Assembly: GCA_026707145.1 (NCBI GenBank)
Contig: JAPOXK010000026.1
Coordinates: 1-38,662 of the forward strand
Length of the DNA stretch: 38,662 nucleotides
Origin: Chloroflexota bacterium
GTDB lineage: Bacteria > Chloroflexota > Dehalococcoidia > Bin125
Direction of reading: 5' to 3'
Of this stretch, positions 23,942-31,822 are shown piece after piece. Positions within the stretch are counted from its first letter, which is position 1; every line of letters begins with the position of its first letter. The position numbers and the translations under genes are program-made. The notes beneath the pieces were generated by a model. That model did no database searches. It saw only the letters and a program-made list of their open reading frames with translations, and was not told the origin of the DNA.

Positions 23942-25171
23942 CTAGCCGATGACGCCGTTGATGACGAGTTCGGCGATGCGCTCGTCGTCAAAGCCGAGCC
24001 GCTCGCGGAGCACTTCGGCCGTATGCTCGCCGACGCCCGGCGGCGGTCGGCGGATGGAGGCGGGAGTTTCGCTGAAGGCGACGGGGTGATTGGGAAGGAA
24101 GCGCTTCCCGTAGGCGGGATTATCGACCTCGACCAGGTAGTCGTTCGCTTGGACGGCGGGGTCGTTGGGGAGGTCGCGGATGCGTTGGACGCGGTCGAAG
24201 ACGAGATCGGGCTCCTCTCTGAGGCGGTTCTCCCAGACAGCGCGGGGTCGGGTGGCGAACTGGCGCTCGAGGATCCGGATGAGCTCCGTGTTATGTGTGC
24301 GAATGCCTTCGAAGGTCTGGAAGCGAGGGTCGTCGCGCACGGCGGGATCCATATCCAGCGCGCGACAGAGGGGGAGCCAATCGCGTTCCGCGTTGACGCA
24401 GCCGATGAAGATCCATTCGCTGTCGCTACAGCGGTAGAGGTTGTAGAGGGGGTTGGCGGCATTGTCGCGGTCGAAGCGTGCCCACTCGGGCAGGTCGCGC
24501 AGCATGCAGGCGGAGACGGCCCAGTACTGCAGCCAGATTGAGGCCATGATGTGGGAGATTTCGACCTGCTGGCCAAGGCCGGTCCGCTCGCGCGCGGCGA
24601 GCGCGGTGACGACGCCGTAGGCCAGCATGTTGGCGCCCATTACGTCCGCCATCGCGATCGTGTTCCAGTTTGGCGGGTCGCCGGCGCGCCCGTTTTGCCA
24701 CATGAGCCCGGAGCGCGATTGTCCGAGCCCGTCGATGGCGGGCCGCCCAAATTCCGGGCCCTTGAAGCCGTGTCCGGAGGCGCGCCCATAAATGATCCGC
24801 GGGTTGACTTTTTTCAGCTCCTCGTAGCCGAGACCAAGTCGCGCCAGTGCGCCCGGCCGGAAATTTTCCAGGAAGACGTCGGCGTCGCGGGCGAGCTCTT
24901 TGATGAGTTCGGGGCCACCGTCGGCTTTGAGGTCGATTCCGACGCCGCGCTTGTTGCGGTTGGCCGCCTCGAACATGGAGCTCTTGCCACCGGGGAGTTC
25001 GAGGTCCCAGGCAGCGACCGAGACGAGGTTGCGGGAGCCGTCTGGACTGTGGGGATTCTCGATTTTGATGACATCGGCGCCGAGGTCGCCAAGCATGACG
25101 CCGGCTAAGGGCCCCAGCATCCAGATGCTGCACTCCACCACCGTGATCCCACTGAGTGGTCCTTCTGGCAT
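23942..25171 (-). CDS. CaiB/BaiF family (class III) CoA-transferase
   Basis: The 409-residue protein starts PLSGITVVECSIWMLGPLAGVMLGDLGADVIKIENP, the usual class III CoA-transferase opening. A conserved DVFLENFRPGALARLGLGYEELKKVNPRIIYGRASGHG segment follows. The Asp expected to form the CoA-ester anhydride is in RPAIDGLGQSRSGLM. Such enzymes move CoA between carboxylic acids, or act as racemases when the partner acid is the same. Part of the usual N-terminal fold carries an insert (VAAWDLELPGGKSSMFEAANRN). GAGAGGA precedes the ATG. It lies 136 bases downstream of the E2 gene and 128 bases upstream of the phosphotriesterase-family gene. Confidence 0.92.
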   Translation of the reverse strand: MPEGPLSGITVVECSIWMLGPLAGVMLGDLGADVIKIENPHSPDGSRNLVSVAAWDLELPGGKSSMFEAANRNKRGVGIDLKADGGPELIKELARDADVFLENFRPGALARLGLGYEELKKVNPRIIYGRASGHGFKGPEFGRPAIDGLGQSRSGLMWQNGRAGDPPNWNTIAMADVMGANMLAYGVVTALAARERTGLGQQVEISHIMASIWLQYWAVSACMLRDLPEWARFDRDNAANPLYNLYRCSDSEWIFIGCVNAERDWLPLCRALDMDPAVRDDPRFQTFEGIRTHNTELIRILERQFATRPRAVWENRLREEPDLVFDRVQRIRDLPNDPAVQANDYLVEVDNPAYGKRFLPNHPVAFSETPASIRRPPPGVGEHTAEVLRERLGFDDERIAELVINGVIG

Positions 25172-25307
25172 CGCACGTTCCTCTCTCAGTACCGCATGCA
25201 GCTTCCCGATGGTTGGGAGGACACAGCCTAATGGCTCGTCGAGATCGCGGACTTCGTGACTTGCTTAAGCTGCTCTACAGCGGAGATCTTTCTTCGCGTA
25301 CGGAGCC

Positions 25308-26297
25308 TCAGTTGTCGGCACAGGCACGGGCGAGTTCTTGGAGGAAGCGGCCGGCCGGGGCGCCATCCGTGGCTCGGTGGTCGAACGTCAGCGAGAGCCA
25401 GATCCGCCAGCCTGGGACGACGGCGTCCGCACGGACGGCCGGCTCGCGTCGCAGGCGACCGATGCCGAGGATAGCGGTCTGTGGTGGGTTGATGATGGGA
25501 GTGAAACTGTCCACGCCGACGTGGCCCAATCCGGACACGGTGAAGGTCCCGTTGGAGATATCGGCCAGCTCCAGGGCGCCGTCGCGCGCCTTGGCAGCGA
25601 GCTCCGCGAGGCGAGTCGCCAGTTGCTCGAGTGCAAGGCTGGCTGCGTCGGGCACGACCGGGACGACCAGGCCGCGCTCCGTCTCGACGGCGAAGCCAAG
25701 GTTGACGCTCTCGGAGAGGTGGAGCTGCGCATCGCGCAGCTGGGCGTTGAGTCGTGGGTGGCGCCTGATCAGGCCGACCGCGAGATGGGCGACCACGATC
25801 GTCGGTGACGGCCCGCCGGGTGTGGACTCACGCAGGGCGGCGACGGCATCGGCATCGGCGTCTGTCGTGAGGGTGACCATCGGCGTATCGCGCCAGCTCG
25901 CGAGCATGCGCTCACCGGTGCGCTTCTCGACCGAGCTGAGCGCGATCTCGCTGCTGTCCATGGGCTGGCCGGAACTCTTCACGGGGGCGATCTGCGTCAC
26001 GGCGCCCACCCGTCCCCCGGTCGTGGTGGGGGCTGGTGAAGAGGGTGACGGCGAGCTGCCAGCCGTGACGTCAAGGCGGGCGACGAGCGCGCCGACTGGT
26101 ACGAGGCTGCCCACCGGCGCGACGATGGCCGCGAGAACCCCGCTGGCGGGCGCCTCCACGTCGGTGTTGACTTTTTCGGTCTCGACAACGAAGAGCGGCT
26201 GGCCTTTGATGACGTGGTCGCCCTGGCTGACGTACCACTGTGTGATGGTGCCCTCTTCCATCGTCCAGCCGAACTTAGGCATCACGATGTCGGTCAT
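25308..26297 (-). CDS. 2-oxoacid dehydrogenase complex E2 (dihydrolipoamide acyltransferase), short form
   Basis: Residues 1-78 are a lipoyl domain with lipoyl-Lys42 in ETEKVNTDVEAP. A Pro/Ser/Thr-rich linker follows (about 79-115). The catalytic domain begins near SSVEKRTGERMLASWRDTPMVTL and ends with the active-site motif DHRATDGAPAGRFLQEL. I see no peripheral subunit-binding domain between linker and catalytic domain, although most E2 proteins have one to hold E1 or E3. At 329 residues it is shorter than typical E2. It is third in the operon with E1-alpha and E1-beta. No E3 (dihydrolipoyl dehydrogenase) gene is present here. Confidence 0.9.
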   Translation of the reverse strand: MTDIVMPKFGWTMEEGTITQWYVSQGDHVIKGQPLFVVETEKVNTDVEAPASGVLAAIVAPVGSLVPVGALVARLDVTAGSSPSPSSPAPTTTGGRVGAVTQIAPVKSSGQPMDSSEIALSSVEKRTGERMLASWRDTPMVTLTTDADADAVAALRESTPGGPSPTIVVAHLAVGLIRRHPRLNAQLRDAQLHLSESVNLGFAVETERGLVVPVVPDAASLALEQLATRLAELAAKARDGALELADISNGTFTVSGLGHVGVDSFTPIINPPQTAILGIGRLRREPAVRADAVVPGWRIWLSLTFDHRATDGAPAGRFLQELARACADN

Positions 26298-26374
26298 CGG
26301 AGGTCGATCACTGAAGACGGATCGGCGCTGGGAGGCTCATCGAATTGTGTCGGTGGCGGCTGCGGATCACGAGA

Positions 26375-27349
26375 TTAAGTGGCGCCGTTCACCACACGCC
26401 GGGCGGCGGCGGCGACCTTCTCCGCGCTCGGCAGCACCGCACCCTCGAGCGGCGGGCTGAACGGTACGGGAACGTTGGGCGTAAAGACGCGGGCAACGGG
26501 CGCTCTGAGTGTGTCAAAGGCGCGCTCGGCGGCGATCGCGGAGACTTCGGCGGCGAGGCCAGGCTGGCGCGCCTCATCGGCAACTACGAGACGGCCTGTC
26601 TTGCGCACGGATTCGAGGATCGCGTTCTCGTCAAGGGGGCGGAGGGTCCGTACGTCGACGACTTCTGCCTCGATTCCCTCGGCGGCGAGCGTGGTGGCGG
26701 CCTCCAGCGCCATCTTCACGGTCGCACCAACGCCGACGATCGTGACCGTGTCGCCGCGACGTTTGATATCGGCCCGGCCGAGGGGCACGATGAACTCCTC
26801 ATCGGGCACCTCGCCCTTCTCGCCGAGGAGCGAGAGGGGTTCGAAGAAGAGCACGGGATTGTCGTCGCGGATGGATGCCTTGAGCAGGCCTTTGGCGTCG
26901 GCAGGGGTCGATGGCAGGACGACCTTGATGCCGGAGGCACTCATGAACAGCGGGTACGGGCTGTCGGAGTGCTGCGCTGCTGCGGAGCCGCGGGCGCCGC
27001 AGACGCACATCACGACGACGGGCATTTTGGCCTGTCCGCCGGACATGTAGCGCAGCTTGGCGGCTTGGTTGTAGAGCTGGTCCATTGCGACGTAGGTAAA
27101 CGTGCCGATCATGAGGTCGATGACCGGACGCACGCCCGACATCGCTGCGCCGAGCCCCGCGCCTACGAACGTGGCCTCGGAGAGGGGGGCGTTCCAGATA
27201 CGCTCGCGTCCAAAGCGCTCTACGAGGCCGTTCTGGGCGCCGTAGACGCTGAGCTCCACGTCTTCGCCGTAGACGATGACGTTAGGGTCCCGCTCGAGTT
27301 CCTCGCCGATCGCGTCTCGCATCGCCTCGGTGATCGTGATGACAGCCAT
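26375..27349 (-). CDS. 2-oxoacid dehydrogenase E1 component, beta subunit
   Basis: The 324-residue protein is a transketolase-type beta subunit. It starts ITITEAMRDAIGEELERDPNVIVYGEDVE and has ERIWNAPLSEATFVGAGLGAAMSGVRPVIDLM. The cofactor-handling region holds YNQAAKLRYMSGGQAKMPVVV, and the C-terminal domain has VVDVRTLRPLDENAILESVRKTGRLVVADEA. With E1-alpha it decarboxylates a 2-oxoacid using thiamine diphosphate. Pyruvate, branched-chain 2-oxoacids or acetoin are possible. The separate alpha and beta subunits and short E2 resemble acetoin dehydrogenase (AcoABC) clusters. An AAGGAG site precedes the ATG. Confidence 0.93.
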   Translation of the reverse strand: MAVITITEAMRDAIGEELERDPNVIVYGEDVELSVYGAQNGLVERFGRERIWNAPLSEATFVGAGLGAAMSGVRPVIDLMIGTFTYVAMDQLYNQAAKLRYMSGGQAKMPVVVMCVCGARGSAAAQHSDSPYPLFMSASGIKVVLPSTPADAKGLLKASIRDDNPVLFFEPLSLLGEKGEVPDEEFIVPLGRADIKRRGDTVTIVGVGATVKMALEAATTLAAEGIEAEVVDVRTLRPLDENAILESVRKTGRLVVADEARQPGLAAEVSAIAAERAFDTLRAPVARVFTPNVPVPFSPPLEGAVLPSAEKVAAAARRVVNGAT

Positions 27350-27390
27350 GGTTCGCTCCTTGGCCGGCGTGTGCCGTTCAGATCCGGACT

Positions 27391-28356
27391 CTAGGCGTAC
27401 AGATCGTCGAGCGCTGCCTCTGGGGGCGGCAACGGGCTCTTCTCACCGAAGGCGACCGCGGCCTCGATCGCCTCGGCGACGGCGCGGTCGATGCGAGCCA
27501 CGCCATCGGGGTCGTCGATCTGGAGGCGGAGGTTCTCGATCGGATCGCGCTGCATCGCGGCTTCGAGGGCTTCCTTGGTGCGGTACTTCCACTCGCCGCC
27601 GATGAAGGCCTCTTCCCCCTCGTTGTGGGCGCGGAAGCGCCACTGGCGCGCCTCAATGAGCGTGGGGCCGGCGCCGGAGCGGGCACGGGCCACGGCTTGA
27701 CGCGCTGCCTCGTGAACGGTGATGACGTCGTCCGCCTCGACGACGACACCGGGGACGTCGTACCCCTTGGCGCGCTCGGCGATGATGCCTGCGGTGAGCT
27801 GCTCGGTCGGAGTGAACTGCGTGAAACCGTTGTTTTCGCAGACAAAGATCACTGGAAGTTTCCAGATGGAGGCGAGGTTGAGGCTTTCGCCGAACGTGCC
27901 CTCATTACTGGCGCCGTCGCCGAAGAAGGCGACGGCGACGCGGTCGCTTCTGTGGACGCGCGCAGCCAATCCAGCGCCGACGGCGATGGGTAATCCTCCC
28001 CCCACGATGCCGTTGGCTCCGTAGATGCCGACAGAGAAGTCGGCGATGTGCATCGAGCCGCCCTTACCGTGACAGTAGCCGTCGATGCCGCCGTAAAGCT
28101 CGGCCATCATGCGGTCGAGACGTGCTCCTTTTGCGATGAGGTGACCGTGGCCGCGGTGCGTGCTGGTGATCACATCGTCGTCGCGGAGATTGGCGCAGAC
28201 GCCGGTGGCGACGGCCTCCTGCCCGACGTAGAGGTGGACAAAGCCGGGCAAGCGGCCGGCATAGAACAGCTCGGCGACCTTCTCTTCGAAGCTGCGGATG
28301 GAGCGCATCGAGCGGTACAGGCGCAGCTGCAAGTCGGGATCAATGGTGGCTGTCAT
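27391..28356 (-). CDS. 2-oxoacid dehydrogenase E1 component, alpha subunit
   Basis: The 321-residue protein binds thiamine diphosphate through GDGASNEGTFGESLNLASIWKLPVIFVCENN (about 145-175). Other landmarks are MRSIRSFEEKVAELFYAGRLPGFVHLYVGQEAVATGVC, STHRGHGHLIAKG with the phosphorylation-loop-type His residues, and CHGKGGSMHIAD. The length and spacing match PdhA/AcoA-type subunits. GGGAGGA lies before the ATG. The beta-subunit gene follows after 41 bases, and a rhodanese gene ends 33 bases upstream on the same strand. Confidence 0.94.
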   Translation of the reverse strand: MTATIDPDLQLRLYRSMRSIRSFEEKVAELFYAGRLPGFVHLYVGQEAVATGVCANLRDDDVITSTHRGHGHLIAKGARLDRMMAELYGGIDGYCHGKGGSMHIADFSVGIYGANGIVGGGLPIAVGAGLAARVHRSDRVAVAFFGDGASNEGTFGESLNLASIWKLPVIFVCENNGFTQFTPTEQLTAGIIAERAKGYDVPGVVVEADDVITVHEAARQAVARARSGAGPTLIEARQWRFRAHNEGEEAFIGGEWKYRTKEALEAAMQRDPIENLRLQIDDPDGVARIDRAVAEAIEAAVAFGEKSPLPPPEAALDDLYA

Positions 28357-28389
28357 CGCGTCCTCCCGTCGGACTCTGAGGAGGGGGTG

Positions 28390-28809
28390 TTACTTGCGCC
28401 GCACCCACCTGCTGGTTGCGGCGACATCCTCGATCGCTTCGCCTGCTTCCTCCCAGCCGTTGAAGCCCGGCTCCAAGTGGGCGACGTTGCTGAAACCCAT
28501 CTTCATCAACGTGTCCGCTGCCAGTGCGGAGCGACCGCCCTGCGCGCAGAAGAGTACGGTGCGGCGGTCCGGCTGGAAGTACTGGCGGTAGTACTGGCTC
28601 TGGGGGTCGGCCCAGAACTCCAGCATCCCGCGCGGCACGTGTTTGGATCCGGGGATGGTGCCCAGATCCACGCGCTCTTGAATCTCGCGGATGTCGACCA
28701 GCAGCAGGTCGGCGGCACCGGCGACCTCGGCCTTCAACTGCTCGATGGTCAGGTTCTCAGTCCGCTCTTTCGCCTCGTCCACGAGGCTCCAGGCTTTCTT
28801 GATCGCCAT
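28390..28809 (-). CDS. Rhodanese-like sulfurtransferase domain protein
   Basis: This is a single-domain rhodanese of 139 residues. The CH2A region is LLLVDIREIQERVDLGTIPGSKHVPRGMLEFW. The active-site loop is VLFCAQGGRSALAADTL, with the catalytic Cys followed by AQGGR, the six-residue loop of sulfur (not phosphatase) enzymes. The end, GFSNVAHLEPGFNGWEEAG, is typical. It could transfer sulfur or take part in thiol handling. It is the first gene of the leftward catabolic operon, immediately before E1-alpha, where a sulfurtransferase may help lipoate or sulfur metabolism; that link is an inference. Confidence 0.9.
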   Translation of the reverse strand: MAIKKAWSLVDEAKERTENLTIEQLKAEVAGAADLLLVDIREIQERVDLGTIPGSKHVPRGMLEFWADPQSQYYRQYFQPDRRTVLFCAQGGRSALAADTLMKMGFSNVAHLEPGFNGWEEAGEAIEDVAATSRWVRRK

Positions 28810-29003
28810 CGCTGCCGTCTCCTTTCCTGTCGGACGGGGCCGAGGCTAGCCGACCCGTGGTCGCCCGCCAACGTTTCGCCACAGGGCCGCGGGTCGCCAC
28901 GATGTGGGGCGTTCAAAGTTGCTCGTCTTGTGGGGTGAGGAAACCGCTGGTAGCCTCCCTGCCCGATACTCGGGTGTGGCATGGAGGACGAAAGGATACG
29001 CCC
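28810..29003. promoter_or_regulatory. Divergent promoter region of the two catabolic arms
   Basis: These 194 bases separate the leftward rhodanese-E1-E2 operon from the rightward SnoaL-LLM-LLM-CoA-transferase group, so both promoters should lie here. AAAGGA at 28991-28996 is the ribosome site for the rightward gene. I cannot pick a convincing -35/-10 pair or operator. Confidence 0.4.
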
Positions 29004-29474
29004 ATGGCTTCGGTGGAAGAACGTCTGCAGCGCCTGGAGGATCTCGAGGAGATCCGGCGGCTCAAGCATGGCTACTCGCGGATCGTCGATCGGTTCGCCA
29101 GCGGCGAGGAGTACGCCGCGCAATTCACAGAGGATGGGATTATCGACGGGGACTTTGGCCCCTTTGAGGGCCGGGCTGCTATCGCGGAGTTCTTTGGCGG
29201 TGTGCAGGACACCGGTATCAGCTTCTTCCTGCACTACATGTGTGGAGAGACGATCGACATTGCCCCCAACGGCGTGGAGGCGAAGGCCCACTGGTACCTG
29301 TGGGAGCCCGCGACGATCAACAACGAGGCCGTTTGGATCGCGATCACCTACGACGACGAATACCGCAAAGAGAACGGGAAATGGATGATCCGGCGCCAGA
29401 CGTTCCACAACCACTTCGTCACGCCGATCGACAAAGGTTGGGTGAAGCAGCAATTCGTCGATATGGAGATGTAA
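29004..29474 (+). CDS. SnoaL-like / NTF2-fold protein
   Basis: The 156-residue protein starts ASVEERLQRLEDLEEIRRLKHGYSRIVDRF, the usual helix of SnoaL-like nuclear transport factor 2 folds. FTEDGIIDGDFGPFEGRAAIAEFF, a beta sheet with AKAHWYLWEPA, and an RKENGKWMIRRQTFHNHFVTP end follow. The family includes polyketide cyclases, ring-hydroxylating dioxygenase-like scaffolds and steroid isomerases. His residues in FFLHYMC and in TFHNHF could be catalytic. The ATG at 29004 has AAAGGA seven bases upstream. It leads the rightward group and is 60 bases before the first LLM gene. Confidence 0.85.
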   Translation: MASVEERLQRLEDLEEIRRLKHGYSRIVDRFASGEEYAAQFTEDGIIDGDFGPFEGRAAIAEFFGGVQDTGISFFLHYMCGETIDIAPNGVEAKAHWYLWEPATINNEAVWIAITYDDEYRKENGKWMIRRQTFHNHFVTPIDKGWVKQQFVDMEM

Positions 29475-29534
29475 GCAGACATCGTCGCCCCAGGCCTTGA
29501 CGCCCTGCGGCGCGCCTGACTGAGGGAGGCATCA

Positions 29535-30623
29535 ATGCGCTTTGGTGTGCTGATGAATACGCATGGGGTCGGCGCGCGAGACGACCACGATTGGTGGCAC
29601 CAGCCCATGCCGGCCGAAGAGATGCGGCCGGTGGAGTGTGCGCAGATCGCGGAGCGGCTCGGCTTCGACGCGCTGATGTTCGGCGATCATGTGGGCTTTC
29701 CAGAGACGTCGCCGACGTCGACCTCGCCGGTGCACGTTGAAGGGTTGTCCGATCCCACAGTGCGGCACCGCGGCGAGGGCGAGGGCGATGTAGGAGGAAG
29801 CAAGCGCCACTACCCCCCCAGGCCGAACCTCCTGGATGGTGCGGTGGTGATGGGGGCGATCGCGGCGAACACGTCGCGGATCAAGATGGGGCCGGGGGTC
29901 TTAATCTCCCCCTACCGCCATCCGCTCAGCGACGCACGTCAGTTCGCGACGATCGACTTTCTCTCCAACGGTCGGCTGCTCATGGGCGCCGGGGCTGGCT
30001 GGATGCGTGAGGAATTCGAAGTACTGGGGCACGATCCTGACGAGCGGCTGGCGATGCTTGAGGAGTGCGTGCAGATCTATACGCGCTCGTGGGAAGATCC
30101 CCTCGTGACGTTCCACGGTCGTTTTTACGACTTCGAGAACGTCACGATCGATCCCAAGCCGGTGCAAACCCCCCATCCGCCCATCGTGATCGGTGCGACG
30201 ACCAACGCGGGCGCGCGACTGGCGGTGCGCTACGCGGACGGGCTCTACCCGATCCTCAATCAGCCTCTAATCGATCCGCATCACTATGACCGTCAGCAGG
30301 ACGAGATGCGGCGTGAGTGCGAAAAGATTGGGCGCGATCCCTCCGAGTTAATCATGATGGGGATCGTGTCCTCGCGGGTCTCCGACGCGGATGACGAAGA
30401 GGCGACGCGCTCGCCGCGCCGCAATTTCGGCGGAACAGCGGAGCAGATTCTCGGCGATGTGCAGCGTTTCGCTGACGCCGGATACTCGATGCTGATCCTC
30501 TGCCCGGATTGCCCCTCCCGTACGTTTGAGGAATGGAAGGACCAGATGGAGCGCTTCGGCGCGGAGGTGCTTCCCGAGGCGAGCACAATTAAGCCCGCCG
30601 GAGAATGGCGCACTGACTTCTAG
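29535..30623 (+). CDS. LLM class flavin/F420-dependent oxidoreductase, tandem copy 1
   Basis: The 362-residue luciferase-like enzyme has AQIAERLGFDALMFGDHVGFPE, TSRIKMGPGVLISPYRHPLSDARQFATIDFLSNGRLLMGAGAGWMREEFEVLG, the FHGRFYDFENVTIDPKPVQTPHPPIVIG substrate/cofactor segment and YADGLYPIL. This is the usual order for F420-dependent dehydrogenases and FMN-dependent monooxygenases of the family. GAGGGAGG lies just before the ATG. The neighbour at 30656 has exactly the same length and near-identical block structure, so the two arose by duplication. The cofactor choice (F420 or FMNH2) cannot be settled by eye. Confidence 0.9.
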   Translation: MRFGVLMNTHGVGARDDHDWWHQPMPAEEMRPVECAQIAERLGFDALMFGDHVGFPETSPTSTSPVHVEGLSDPTVRHRGEGEGDVGGSKRHYPPRPNLLDGAVVMGAIAANTSRIKMGPGVLISPYRHPLSDARQFATIDFLSNGRLLMGAGAGWMREEFEVLGHDPDERLAMLEECVQIYTRSWEDPLVTFHGRFYDFENVTIDPKPVQTPHPPIVIGATTNAGARLAVRYADGLYPILNQPLIDPHHYDRQQDEMRRECEKIGRDPSELIMMGIVSSRVSDADDEEATRSPRRNFGGTAEQILGDVQRFADAGYSMLILCPDCPSRTFEEWKDQMERFGAEVLPEASTIKPAGEWRTDF

Positions 30624-30655
30624 CGCTTCTTGCGCGGCAGCATGAGGGATGTCCT

Positions 30656-31744
30656 ATGGAGCTCGCGGTCACGCTGAACACGCACGGAGTCGGAACACGT
30701 GACGACAGCGATTGGTGGCACCAGCCGATGGCGATCGAAGAGATGGTGCCCATCCAGTCGGCGCAGCTGGCGGAGCGTTTGGGATTCCACTCGGTCTTTA
30801 TGGGCGATCACGTGGGTTTGCCCGAACAGTCGCCGGATTCCGTCTCGCCACTGCACGTCGAGGGGCAAACCAATCCCGAGGTCCGGCAGCGCGGCACCTC
30901 CGAGGTGGATGTAGGCGGCAGCAAACGGCATTACCCCGCCCGCCCGAACATTCTGGACGGCGCCGTCGTGATGGGCGCCGTGGCTACCCATACGACGACG
31001 CTCAAGATGGGCCCGAGCGTACTGATCGCGCCCTACCGGCATCCGCTGAGTGATGCGCGTCAGTTTGCGACGATCGACACGCTCTCCCAGGGGCGGCTGA
31101 TCATGGGCGTGGGTGCCGGCTGGATGAAGGAAGAGTTCGACGCGCTGGACCGGCCCTTCGACTCCAGGCTGGCCCAGCTTGAGGAGGCGATTCAGGTCTA
31201 CAAGAGCGCTTGGACGGATGACCTGGCGACGTTCCACGGCCAATTTTACAACTTCGACCGGATCGCGATGGACCCGAAGCCGGTACGGAAGCCGCATCCG
31301 CCCATCGTCGTGGGGGTGGTGACGAAGGCTGGGGCGCGCCTCGCAGCGCGGCAGGCCAACGGCATTGACCCGATCCTGATGCGCCCGCACGACGATCCGC
31401 ACGGATTCGACAACTTGCAGGACGAGATCCGTCGGGAGGCGGATCGCGTCGATCGGGATCTGTCCGACTTCGCGATGATCTGCCACGTGTCGGCGCTGGT
31501 GACGGATGTCGGACACCCGATCACGCAGCGGGATCCACGGCCGATCCTTGGAGGAACGCCGGAGCAAGTGATCGAGGACATCGGGCGATTTGCCGACGCC
31601 GGGTATTCCCTGATCGTGATCGCGCCGGTCTGTCCGTCGCGGACGTTCGAGGAATATCGGGAGCAGCTGGAGCGGTTGGGTAACGACGTGATTCCGGAAG
31701 CCAAGAAGATCAAGCCCGCTGGCGAATGGTGGACGGGGCTTTAG
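30656..31744 (+). CDS. LLM class flavin/F420-dependent oxidoreductase, tandem copy 2
   Basis: This 362-residue protein aligns end to end with the preceding LLM enzyme. Shared blocks include NTHGVG.RDD.DWWHQPM, VGGSKRHYP.RPN.LDGAVVMGA, YRHPLSDARQFATID and the C-terminal IKPAGEW. Differences cluster in the region from about residue 200 on, where substrate loops lie (for example RQANGIDPILMRPHDDPHGF against RYADGLYPILNQPLIDPHHY), so the two probably take different substrates or form a heteromer. A GAGGG site precedes the ATG, and only 32 bases separate it from copy 1. Confidence 0.9.
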   Translation: MELAVTLNTHGVGTRDDSDWWHQPMAIEEMVPIQSAQLAERLGFHSVFMGDHVGLPEQSPDSVSPLHVEGQTNPEVRQRGTSEVDVGGSKRHYPARPNILDGAVVMGAVATHTTTLKMGPSVLIAPYRHPLSDARQFATIDTLSQGRLIMGVGAGWMKEEFDALDRPFDSRLAQLEEAIQVYKSAWTDDLATFHGQFYNFDRIAMDPKPVRKPHPPIVVGVVTKAGARLAARQANGIDPILMRPHDDPHGFDNLQDEIRREADRVDRDLSDFAMICHVSALVTDVGHPITQRDPRPILGGTPEQVIEDIGRFADAGYSLIVIAPVCPSRTFEEYREQLERLGNDVIPEAKKIKPAGEWWTGL

Positions 31745-31770
31745 CCGAGCGAATTTTCGCCCCCCTGCGC

Positions 31771-31788
31771 TACGATCGCGGGATGTAA
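31771..31788 (+). promoter_or_regulatory. TACGAT element followed by an ATG-TAA start-stop
   Basis: TACGAT (31771-31776) is followed after six bases by ATG TAA (31783-31788). If TACGAT is a -10 element like those at 5012 and 5388, the transcript would begin at a start codon followed at once by stop. The next gene starts at 31823. Confidence 0.3.
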
Positions 31789-31822
31789 AGTTGCCGTCGT
31801 GCAAAGCCTCGGGAGAAGTCAC

